Source: Isoetes taiwanensis | Lineage: Eukaryota > Streptophyta > Lycopodiopsida > Isoetales > Isoetaceae | Length of the DNA: 64,000 bases | NCBI GenBank assembly: GCA_021234155.1 | Contig: JAJEKV010000205.1 | Location: forward strand, 1,659,501 to 1,723,500 | Reading direction: 5' to 3' | Shown here: positions 44,566 through 55,199 of the stretch, in pieces | How positions within the stretch are numbered: position 1 is the stretch's first letter | Layout of the letters: every line of letters starts with the position of its first letter | Translations under genes and position numbers: made by a program | Notes under the pieces: model-generated | Told to the model about the DNA's origin: nothing | Seen by the model: only the letters and a program-made list of their open reading frames with translations | The model's database searches: none

Positions 44566-45512
44566 TGTGACGTTCCACATATTTATACGGTGTACGTATA
44601 ACTATACTGACACGTCACGGGCCGAGGATACGCCATCATGGGGGTATGTAGACTAACCACAAAGGATTAATTTAGCTAACCTATTGTTTAAATTTGGTTT
44701 TTCCGGAGTTCCGAAAATTTTTTGGATTTTTTTATGGGTTGATTTTTCTAAGGTTTTTAATATTTTGGCTGCCAGAAAATATTTTCGGATTTCCAAAAAT
44801 CGGGAAAAAAAAACTTTGGTATGATTTCTAGGTTTGAGATAGATATCGAATATAGATAGTTTATCGCAGGGATCCGAAATCCAAAAGTTGGAGGCCCTCG
44901 GCGATCGGTCCCCCATCTTCTCTAGCATTAAACACGGCATGAGAGCCACGGTTCTGCTTTAATTTTGCACTGAAGCAAGCTTGCTTCTGATGATGCCGAT
45001 CCGGTGTGAGAAAATATACGGTGTTTCAGCTGCAGGTTGTTCGAGACAGAAACTACATGCTCCTTGGTTGCATCCAGAGGTTGGGGTCTTTTTGTCCTGG
45101 CTGGGTTACATGCTCTCCAGTTCTTATTCTTTAGTGGATGCCCAATAATTTAAAGTCCGTGAATCTAACTGTTTGATAGTGTTCCTTTGTTTACTGAGAT
45201 GTTTTGGTTGCTTGAATCGTGATTTTTCCATCATCAAATTGGTTGCGTCATGACTTTCAATAAGGCTGTAGCAGAAGGGAATAGGTACAATTCAATATCC
45301 AGTCATAGAGTCCTCCAGCAATCTAAAGTTGAAAGTCTTCCTGCAATCTAAAGTTTTGTTTGTAAGGTCTTCAATTTATTCTTTTTCAAACCCATTCTTT
45401 AATAATCTCTACTTTATTTTTTGTTTACTGTCATGTGTTTGTCAGTTAAATATGTTTGTAGCCAGAAAATATCGTTGCCTTAGATTCAACTTGAAACCGA
45501 CATTTACTTTTT

Positions 45513-47680
45513 CTTTTCTGTCTGCTGCATCTACACCTTTACTTATGGCTATCTTTTGCTCTTAGATGGAGTTCTGACAGAGATGAGGCACATACAACTT
45601 ATGATGGAGATGAGGCACATACAAGTTAATGAAAAGAAGCAGGTGAAATCTTCAAATATTGTGTATGCATGCATATTTGATGTCTGGTTGATTTTGAGGT
45701 ATTGCAATCTATTATATGAAATGTTCATTTGATCTATGTTAATGAAGGATAAGCTACAAAGGCAAGCAATTTAGCATGTATGAATGCCCTTTCACCTGTC
45801 ATGCATTTGAATAGTTATTGATTCTGTGTATAGCACTTTCCTATCAATTTGCAGATGTTTTGAATAGGTGGTCTCATGACTCATTTGTGCTATGCTTTGT
45901 GAAGAACTGACATGGCAACCAGGTGAATTGCTTATACCTCTTAAGTATACCATGTAACACTGGATGTTTGTCTTGAAAAAATTGGATGTTCAGCTTTGCA
46001 ATCATAACGCTATAAAGAACCTGATGCCAAAGAGAATATTTTTGTTTTCCTATTGAAAGGTCTCATAGACATTTGATAGATGTAGGACAGATCAAGGTTT
46101 GATTTGTTTAAGTCCTTGATATATCTAATTGCATCTCCTAATGTTTGAATCTCTTCAATTTAAGTTACCCATTTGGATGTGGCGCAGGTGGATTCATGCA
46201 GATCCAGTTGAAGGAACAAGTTAAGTTCATATGGATTCATTAAGTAATTTATTAGATAATCGTAAACGGACTAACCACTCTAATTTGCTTCGCTTATAAA
46301 CATTGTCGTCACTTGAGGCAGTGTTGTCAGAGACGTAAAAAATGGTATATCCAATTTGTTGTAAGATAGATAGATAGATTTCTTCCAACTTATAGAGCTT
46401 TTTCCATTCTAAAGGAACTGGTCCCTCAAGCTCACTCCCTCTTAGAGTGTATACTTCTCATTACCTTTGGAAAATTGCCTCGCATGTGGGGCCGCCAAAT
46501 CCCGTCTGCAAAACCTCTGTCCTCACCTGGATCTTTCTGGCCTATAATGTGAATTTCTTCCAGATGCTTGAGATTGAGATTTGAGTCCGAATTATAACTT
46601 AATGTCCAGAGAATTTGCTGAATAGTTGATAGATTCAGTACCATCAAATCGGTCAAGTTTTCCAGTGCGACCAATGTTGAGTTTAGATAATCATTGCTGA
46701 ATAGATCCAGAAAAAAAAAAAAAAAAAGGCAGAGTTGTTGAGAGCTGGGTCTTCTAAGCACTAAAAACTGCATTACTCAAACTTGCTCAAACTCAAACTT
46801 ACTTGCTCTTCCTGCTGGTTTCCTTCCAAGGCTCTGAAGCTTTTGCCTCCACCTACCAAAACCTGAATTGGCTGCTCTTGTCCAATGCCTGATCGGCTGC
46901 CCTGCTGCAACCTTACTATTAATATTCAAAGCAGTTTGACAACGATTTGGGATACTTTTTAAAAGTTGGTTTTCTGTCTGCTGCATCTACACCTTTACTT
47001 ACAACTATCTTTTGCTCTTAGATGGACTTCTGACAGAGATGAGGCGCATACAACTTATGACGGAGATGAGGCACATACGAGTTAATGAAAAGAGGCAGGT
47101 GAAATCTTCAAACATTGTGTATGCATTGCATATTTGTTGCCTGGTTGATTTTGGCGTATTGCAATCTATTATATGGAATGTTCATTTGATCCATGTTAAC
47201 TAAGGATAAGCTACAAAGGCAAGCAATTTAGCATGTACGAATGCCCTTTCACATGTCATGGATCTGTGTATAACACTCTCCTATCAATTTCCAGATGTTT
47301 TAAATAGGTAGTCTCATTGTTTGTGCCATGCTTTGTGAAGAACTGACATGGCAACCAGGTGAATTGCTTAGACCTCTTAAGTATACCATGTAGCACTGGA
47401 AGTTTGTCTTGAAAATATTGGATGTTTAGCTTTGCAATCATAATGCTATATAGAAACTGATGCCAACGAGAATATTTTTGTTTTCCTATTGAAAGGTCTC
47501 ATAGACATTTGATAGATGTAGGACAGATCAAGGTTTGATTTGGTTAAGGGAAGTCCTTGATATATATAAATGCATCTCCTAATATTTGAATCTCTTCAAT
47601 TTAAAGTTACCCATTTGAATGTTGCGCAGGTGGATTCATGTAAATCCAATTGGAGGAACAAGTTAAGTTCATATGGATTT
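45513..47680 (+). repeat. ~0.7-kb direct duplication inside the Helitron
   Basis: 45513-46240 and 46970-47680 share the same order of sequence with about 90 percent identity by eye. Each contains an exon-like stretch with acceptor (tgctcttag) and donor (cag/gtgaaa) reading LTEMR(H/R)IQLM and VNEK(K/R)Q. The gene it came from is not recognised. Confidence 0.85.
46432..46720 (-). pseudogene. LRR-like gene fragment in the Helitron
   Basis: On the minus strand the frame includes STLVALENLTDLMVLNLS and LNLKHLEEIHIIG, which fit leucine-rich-repeat spacing as in plant NB-LRR or receptor proteins. A run of A/T (46710-46728) lies at one edge. It is a short fragment with no start; the assignment is tentative. 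Confidence 0.35.
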
Positions 47681-47861
47681 CAACCCTACTATTGTGGCCA
47701 TGCCTCCATATTCAAAGCAGTTTGACAACAATTTGAAATACTTTTTAAAAGGTATATCCATACTCTAATGGACCTCATGGATTGAACACAAATTCTAGAA
47801 ATGCTTACAGTTTAGTTCTGTGATTGAAATGTGAACGTATTATCTATCATCCCTCTTACAA

Positions 47862-48121
47862 CCTTTTCTGCAATGATTGCATTCTTGGTGATGGGAGATA
47901 ACATGGAAGGAATGTAAAACGTGCTGCATCAATTGCTGGACATTGGGGAAGTTCACAGCATTGTATGGTGATAACCGTATCTTTATTGAAGGCAATACGA
48001 AGATTGCATTTACTGAGGATGTTCAAGCTCGATTTGAATCTCTTCACTGGCACAATGTTTAGGTGCTAAATGGAAATACTGATTGCGATGTCCGTGCTGC
48101 TATCGAGGGAAATTGTAGTTG
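47862..48121 (+). pseudogene. Transketolase fragment captured in the Helitron
   Basis: Plus-strand pieces read [33 protein letters not shown] (in a shifted frame), [17 protein letters not shown], then VLNGNTD and DVRAAIEG. These correspond in order to the thiamine-diphosphate-binding region of plant transketolase (GDGxxxEG, HxGLxKLIxxYDxNxIxIDG, FxExVxxRFEAxGWH, WVxxGN). At least two frameshifts and a Trp-to-TAG change make it non-functional. Introns appear absent across the fragment. Confidence 0.85.
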
Positions 48122-49421
48122 AGACCTCTGCTAAAAACACAAGGCTGCTGAGCTCAAACAGATGACTAGAAAAAGGTCTCGGCAGTATATAAAGTATCGA
48201 TGTTTGATTGTTGTAGCTATCATGCTATCATATCTCATCTTAGGTATTTAAATATTCTTGATAATTTTGAACACTCATAACAATTGGATGCATATACTTT
48301 AGGTACAACGGATCAATTTTTCCTCTTGCTGACATGCTGTTTTCCCATATTCGATAGGGTCTTCACCAATAGCTTTGGCCTTCATCAGCTCCAATGGATG
48401 TTCGTGATACTACAAATCTAACGAAAGTCAACCTTCTCGCTTTAGAAGAACCATTGCTGAACAAAAAATCTTACTAGCGAAAGGACCTGAGGGTCCAGAT
48501 TCTTCCATTCGATGAGCCCAAAGTCAACGAGAGTGCAAGTCCAGCCAGTAACTTTTGAGACAAGCTCGCAAAATACTTAGATGGCCAAAATGTTTGGAGG
48601 GGCAGAAAAAAACTTACTATTTTCCCCTAGGATTTGATGGAGAATCAAATAATGTTAGCATGCTTTAATTGTGCATTTCTCCTCCATTTAGTTTTATTCA
48701 GAGCATTCTTGCCTTAGCTAAATATAAAACATGCTTCAGAACATTACTAACGTCCTAGCCTATTTGTACAACTAGGAATATGCATCACAACTATTTGTTG
48801 TATTGTTCAATTAATCCGCCTCATTGCAACATGATTGTAAGTAGAAAAAATGTGTAGAAGCTGAGAAATTAGATGGGTTAATATTGAAGACATTTGCTCC
48901 TCTCTATCCTTTGGGACCTTCTCTGTGTAAGCTATAATAGTTCAAACGTAGAGCTTATTGAAAAAGCATTTTCCAATCAATGAAATGCACTCCATGTCTA
49001 AGCCTTGGATGCTCCTTATGTTGGGACAAAATAAATCTTCTTATTATATAGAACATATAAAATACTTCACAAAAATATAAATGATCCTGAAATGTTGCTC
49101 CGAGGAAGGTCATCTTGGAATAAATAGGCTTTGGAGGCAAAGGTTTTAGTTGTTGTTGCTAAGGTTTTGTTGGTTGTCCGTGTGTGTCTAGAGAATAAAC
49201 ATGTTTAGACAAATGATAGTTTTCTCAATATCGTTCAAGTATTTTTCATTATGGTCCAAGTAGCCAAGATCCTCTAACTATAGCTAACGTAATCTATTCA
49301 TAAGCTCATTTATTATAAACAAAATCTTATCTCAATTGATATTCAGAAAATCGAACTGAACGAACACTTACATTGCCATGTACCAATGTAGCACATCGTA
49401 GTTCATGGATGAACGTACTTA
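48122..49421. other. 3' part of the Helitron, no gene recognised
   Basis: AT-rich, with no conserved coding signal. It runs up to the terminal hairpin. Confidence 0.4.
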
Positions 49422-50871
49422 TGCCCGGCAACGCCGGGCACCCATTACTAGTGCTAAATTAATAAGGGTTTAATTAAAGGTTAATTACCTATAATTAAGG
49501 GACAATTATCTAATTAACTTAATTAAGCTAATTAAGTTAAGCTAAATAATTAATTAAAAGGAGGACACCTGGCCAAACTCGATTGGCCAGTGGGAGACTG
49601 CTAATTTGGGGCAGCAAATTGGATCCCTATCCCAATTTGCCCCAAATCGAATCCAGGGAGAGGAGCTGCTGGGCGCCCAGGCTGATTGGAGATGGAGATC
49701 CCACATGACAATGGTTCCAGCCGGAATTCGGGTTAGTAGATAGATCAGTTTGGTATTTCTAGGGCCAGCGCCTCTGTCAGGCTTCTTTGCTTGTCTCTGA
49801 TGATGATTAACCCTTGTTTGGTAGTTAGAACTGTTTTCGACTATTGATTATGCTCTGTGATGGATGGATGGATGTATCTTTGGTAGTATCTCTGTTAGTT
49901 CTTCCAGAAAGCAGGGATTAAGGGGACCTCTGTAACCTATGTTTATTAGTATGCTCCTAGTAGCTCCCGTAGTACCCAGTAATTGCGGCCTGTGCACAAG
50001 ATCCCACCGAGCTGTGGAATCTATGGCATGATTGAAGCACCAAATAAGGGGCCGTAGTGATGAAGTGTGGGGTGGAGTCTCGCCTGAGCATAAAAGGCTA
50101 CGGGGACTCCTTCAATGAGCTAGGCCTAATAGTCGGCCAGTGAACTAGGCCGGGTATGGGTCTGACACTCCCTGGGTACAGTGGTGTGATCATTCTGTAC
50201 TTTGAAGATAAAGTTAGGGGAGTAAGTCGGATACGGATGCGGGGGTCGCTGATGCGGCACGTATTCTCTAGCTCACCCATGGAATCACTGCGACTCTGAG
50301 AGGGGACACTTCCCTGACCTGCCTCATCGGACCGGGGAGATGTAACCCGGAGTAGTCCCGAAGGGTGATGCCTTAGGATTGCGTCTCCGGAAGGCTACAA
50401 TGATGCCATAGCTTGATCCAGCTCATCTGCAAAGTGTGCACAGGAGGGGCGGATGGAGTGGACAACCGTAGCCGATGTTCTATGCCAGCCAACGCCATGT
50501 CAAGATTCTATCTGCTGATCTCCTGAGACCTAGTCGTCAGTCGATCCTCATTGGAGTCTGGGCCGGGTAGAACCATGGGTTTTGGGATGTTTTCCTTAGT
50601 ATTAGAATGTACTGTTATCATCAGTTGGATGGATGTGCCACCCTTCGTGGTGGTTATTTATGATATGAACCTTGTATTCACGCTTCCGCGACATAGGAGT
50701 CCCATCGAAGGCGTGGGCGGAATGACACCTCCGTGTCCTTCACCCGGGCATCTTCTATAGATGGTCCGAGTTAGACGGAGGGCCCTACTCATGGTGAGTT
50801 GATTGCCATGGGAGGGGGAAGTCCCCGTATATATACGTCTGGAGCGATGTATATCTTCAGGGAGCGTCACA

Positions 50872-51349
50872 CCAATCTCTTGCAAGCAGTCTACCATATG
50901 GAGCTGTTGCACATGCTCATGCTGCCCACTTGCCCTCCGTTGCGAATCTTGTGGCAAATGGGCTGCCACACCCTGTTATTGCCTCTGCAGAACATGAGCA
51001 TGTCCACATAGCAGCTGAGCTCCTTGAGAATGTTGTTGGCATCAACACAATAGCTGAAACAGTGGCCGCAGTAGTTAGGGTGCTCAGGATTCAGTTGAAT
51101 AGGTTGTTCCATGCATTAGAACAATGCATTTGAGTGATGGAATGGGAGCAAGTGAATGTTTCCTTGGAGCTGAAGCAGGTCCTAAGAGCCCATATGAATT
51201 TGGCGAGGGGAATCTTGATTCAAGATCTACGGAGGACTGACAAATTGCAACGAAGACATGTTGCTGCCCTGAACTTGAGGTACAACTGTTTGATTTGTTG
51301 TTTGCATTATCTGCATGATATCATAAGGGAGGGTGCCCGTCGGTTGTGA
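50872..51349 (+). pseudogene. Second ORF of Rep copy 3, C-terminal part
   Basis: Immediately after the gypsy-2 LTR the frame reads LPSVANLVANGLPHPVI and HIAAELLENVVGIN, then VRVLRIQLNRLFHALEQ, a TGA at 51131, and, in the same frame, LKQVLRAHMNLARGIL and CCLHYLHDIIREGARRL to a stop at 51349. It is predominantly helical. With the proline-rich piece at 32507-32702 it forms one interrupted second ORF, like the second ORF of Rep copy 1. No known domain is recognised. Confidence 0.45.
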
Positions 51350-51873
51350 TTCATCTATTTAAAATCCCTAAAATTCCCGCCTTTTTTGCCTATTCTTTGA
51401 ACCCACCTAACTTTTTTTATAGAAGGCGAAATTCCCACGCACATGCCTCATTTGACTAGGTTGACCAAGAGCTTTAAAACAAGTACTCACACGTGTCATT
51501 TGGAGCACGTTTGCTATATGCACCATTGTGGGCACGTTGGTGCACCATCAGGGGCAGAAAGGTCCCTCCATTTGGGGCCTCGTTACTCACTTATTAGGGC
51601 ACCGGAGTGGGCGTTTTTAGGGTCATATGAAAGCCCCATTCTCAGGGCACCCAATGAACCATCGTTCACTCTCATCCGAGCCCTGGAGGGCCATCAACGA
51701 TCCATTTTGCCCACTGGTGAACCGTAGGTGGGCACCCTCCCTTAGTATGTTTGAGCATCTTAGTTGTGCATTGCAATGATAAGAGAAGAAATAAATAACT
51801 ATGACCAAAAAAAAGAAAGTGAAAACAAATCGTGACTTCTATATATAGGCGTGATTGCTTGAACTTCATGCAT

Positions 51874-51950
51874 GGGTGTAGCCCCCTGGCTTTAGCGTGG
51901 TGGAGCATTGAAGACCATCTTCCCGAAGGGGTTCAAGTCCCCATGCTCCA
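51874..51950 (+). other. tRNA-like A-box/B-box segment and minihelix
   Basis: CCTGGCTTTAGCGTGGTGG resembles a tRNA A-box/D-arm, and GGGGTTCAAGTCCCC is a T-arm with B-box. GGAGCAT (51902) pairs with ATGCTCC (51943), directly flanking the T-arm. The anticodon arm is not normal. It may be a tRNA-derived SINE head or tRNA relic. A third B-box-like hairpin (GGGGGTTCAACTCCCC) lies near 52998-53013. Confidence 0.4.
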
Positions 51951-54830
51951 GCCTAGCTTGTTCGTGGCATTATGCAGGTTGTCCATGGCGGTGAATGCGT
52001 CATCATAGAACACGTACTGAACTAGAAGGCGGCATAATGGGCTATGGATAGGTATGTAGTAAGATGTGTTCATTGCAATGCCCGTGGCATGTTTTGTTTC
52101 TTCATGCAAGAGGAAGCTGTCATTCTTTGCATGTGCTCTCATTGTTTGCAGACATGTTATGGTGGTCTGAAGCTGTTGAGGTAAGATTTTGGAGCCCATT
52201 GCAATGCCATGAACATCATGCATTGAACGTGACAATACAGTAAGGGCTTGTTTGCATGTGTTGCAATCAAGCATGGTGAAAGTCCTGACAACCCCATAAT
52301 GTGACAAGAGGAGGCACGCTGCTATAGGAAACAATTCATATTTTGGGATCATGGCTTCATAATAGGAATGCCAGAAACATATTTAGGTAAATTGAATTGC
52401 GGTTCAATTTGTGTCGAGAGAAGCTACGAGCATGCAATGGTTGTCACATTACAGTAAGGGCTTGTTTGCATGTGCTGCAATGAAGTGTGGTAAAAATCCT
52501 CATAGGCCCATTGTGCATAGTTAAGAATGGATGGTATTTCATATGCACACAGAGTTATTTCATAATGTAGTAAATGTGTTGTACAGAAAATGTGCAGGTT
52601 TCATGTTCTCCTATTATGGGATGGGGTGGAGACCTCTCCTTTGAATTTCAATCTTTCGTATACTACTCATATGTCTTTGTAAACCAGTTCTGCAGTTTGT
52701 GGTTGTGCCAGCATTCGCAATAAGAAGTCCCGCAGCAGATTAAGTCGTGGCAACTGCATTTGAGGCATGTGACAGCAATGATGTTTGAAGTGTGTGGAGA
52801 TGTGAAGCAACATAGGACATCCTCTGTGTTCTGTACATCTGTGTTCATATTCTAAGTGTTTATTTCTAGTGTGCATGATGAAGGCGTGCATGATGTAGTA
52901 AATGTAGTGTAGTTGAGATGCATAGAGCCTGGTAGCCACTTATGAATTTAGTTCATCTCATCTATGTCAACAAGCCGGATCTATCTACTATGGCAGGGGG
53001 TTCAACTCCCCTTCGTAAGTTCGTTCTATCATTATTTGTGGTTGACTTGTATATGGACTTGGGCCGGTGAGATGGAAATGGTAGTTTGACACCATCACAA
53101 ACTCATTGGATGGCATGCAATGCATTATGCACTACAAGGAATAAGCAGTGAAATATTACATTAATCAATGGTTAAAAATGAGCAATAAGGAATGGTTTAG
53201 CATGCTTTTCCTTTTTTTCCATTCCTATTATCTCGAATGTGAAGATGGCCCACACCCTTTACAATGTTATTTTATCTATGTGTGTGTGTATACAAAAAGA
53301 TTATAAAAATACATAACAAGAATTTTTATAGGAATACCATAGAACAGTGAGATTCTTGATCTTTCACAAGTACCACCAGAAGAAATTACGGTGTAATTCG
53401 TGAGAAATAATTCCTAGAAGTTTGGGTTATAGAAATCCAATAAGGACTTGACTGGATCCTACTAGGGCTAAAATTTTGAATATCTATAGCTGTTTTAATT
53501 CATCTATTTGGATTGTTGACTTCCTTTTTTGTTTTTTTAGGTTTTGCAGTTTTAGATTTTGGAATGCTTCCTTCATTCGAGTTACTCACGGTGTTGTAGA
53601 ATGTAATACACTTTCAGCTAAGTGCCAGGATTGAACATTTTGTGCACTAATGTGCTTAGAGGGTTCAAAACAACTATTCGGATTGTTGACTCCCCTGGTT
53701 GTTTTGCATCTTCATTTCTATTTATAGTCAAATGTGCTAGACTCAATCCATTGTATCTCTTTCTAGATAGTAACAATAAGTAGCTTTTGGATTTTATATG
53801 TCATTGCTTACATACGAATTAAATTCCCTTTGATGTCTATGGTAGATTTTGCCTGCTAGGTAGTTCTGGTATCTCTTACATTTTGTTTGACCTTTTTATC
53901 TAGCTCTTCTGAACTAGGCTCTCCTCCTTAGCCATCTTATTACAGCATCTACTTTACTTTGCAGGCATGTACACCTTGTACATTATACTGGTGAACATCA
54001 AAGCCTTGATTTTTTGCACAACAAGAACATTGTTGCTAAATGTTTAAAGCCCTTGATGGTTGTTTTAGAGTTCTGCTAGCAGTTTTGGAGTTTTGGAACA
54101 TAGGGTAGTTTTCTGAATAATTGTTGGGAAGCTGCAAAGCTGAAAATGTTTTTTGAAGTGGCTTCTTTAAGGTAATGTGTGATTAGCATGTAGTGGTTTC
54201 CTTAGGATAATGGGGATAATGGTTTAACCAAGGTTTGAATTCTTGAAACTCCTTTCATGTTTTAACATTTTAACTAGAAAGAGTTACACTAAGAAACTAC
54301 TACATGCTAAGAGCTTGCATGAAGAAACCATTGCATGCTATAAGTATGCCAAAATCGTACTTTGTTGAGGTCGGAAAATAGAGGTTGGATTTTGCATGGT
54401 TATTGGCTTTTATTTTCCTCTTATGCTATTATAGAAGGTTTTATGTGGACTTATTTTTGGAAGGGACTGCCTTGTGGAGGTGATGGCAGCTACGTTTGCG
54501 AAGGCGGGTTGTGGAGGCGATGGCGGCTACGTTGGCTCCTAAGAGCCGGTTCACATGCACGATGGCAACCCTCACCATCACGTAAAAAGGCAAGCCCTTT
54601 TACACGCACCATCATCAAAAAGCACAGGGCAAAACAGGGCCCCTCTTTGGTGATGGTTGCATATGAACCCAGCCTCAGCTTGTGAAGGCAATGGCTATGG
54701 CTAGGCTTGTTTGCTTCTATGCTTGCCGGTTCACGTGTTTGCTGTAGGTATACTTGTTTGTGGGATTGATTCATGTGCCAGTCCTCTACTGCCGTAGCCA
54801 GGCCTCCAAATTTTTGAACTTGTACATTTG
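51951..54830. other. No gene recognised
   Basis: AT-rich sequence with scattered short ORFs and no conserved domain. Two similar stretches (ACAGTAAGGGCTTGTTTGCA at about 52238 and 52453) show a small local duplication. The stretch 54480-54700 is GC-richer with GCGATGGCGGCTACG-like repeats. Confidence 0.35.
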
Positions 54831-54963
54831 ATGCTTTTGAGGATAAGGATTGTGTTGAGGTTGCTCTTCCAGATTTGTTGGAGGGCACTCAATTCGAATC
54901 CCCTATTGCATTCAAGGAATATACTGAGAGCCATTTTGCTCCTTTTTATGTTGATCGATTCTG
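54830..54963 (+). pseudogene. Unrecognised coding-like fragment
   Basis: One frame reads DAFEDKDCVEVALPDLLEG, TQFESPIAFKEYTESHF and APFYVDRF before a stop. The composition looks like a real C-terminal exon, but the family is not recognised and no splice partner was found. Confidence 0.25.
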
Positions 54964-55199
54964 ACAGGCCTGTTCACATGAGAATATGCATGCATGCTGC
55001 AAAGTTATTGCAGTGGGCATGATTCATGGATCTTCTTCTGTTTGAATTTCATTTTCCCTTCTTCACTTCCATTGAAGGTAGTCCCAGCAATCTTCTTACA
55101 AGCACATATGCCTGTTTGCAGACAGGACAAATGAAGGAGCTGAAGTATTTTACTGGACCTTCTTTGGCAAGCTTCTTGCAAGCACATAGCCTGTTTATA

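Larger units (their letters stand above)
44679..49451 (+). mobile_element. Non-autonomous Helitron with captured gene fragments
   Basis: The insertion lies between A and T, as Helitrons do, and ends CTAG (49448-49451). It is preceded 7 bases upstream by a perfect hairpin TGCCCGGC-AAC-GCCGGGCA (49422-49440), the standard rolling-circle terminator. The uninterrupted 5' LTR copy proves the exact site. The 5' end reads ACCTATTG instead of the usual TC, so that end may be altered. No Rep/helicase is encoded. Inside are a transketolase fragment, an LRR-like fragment and a 0.7-kb direct duplication, consistent with the gene capture Helitrons are known for. Confidence 0.85.
32703..50871 (+). mobile_element. 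Ty3/gypsy chromovirus (gypsy-2), inserted into Rep copy 3's second ORF
   Basis: Two LTRs, a tRNA-iMet primer binding site, gag, protease, RT, RNase H, integrase and a chromodomain-like end are all recognisable. Its length of about 18 kb includes two later insertions: an L1 (40211-44215) and a Helitron (44679-49451). Without them it is about 9.3 kb. It separates the two halves of the Rep copy 3 second ORF. No clear 5-bp target duplication is visible (left ...GGGCAGCCC, right CCAATCTCT), perhaps because the left LTR end is damaged. Confidence 0.85.
44566..50871 (+). repeat. gypsy-2 3' LTR, split by a Helitron
   Basis: LTR sequence runs 44566-44678 and resumes at 49452-50871. The 5' LTR reads straight across this point as TTTAGCTA|TGCTAAATT. 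The intervening 4.8 kb has Helitron features. Confidence 0.9.
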
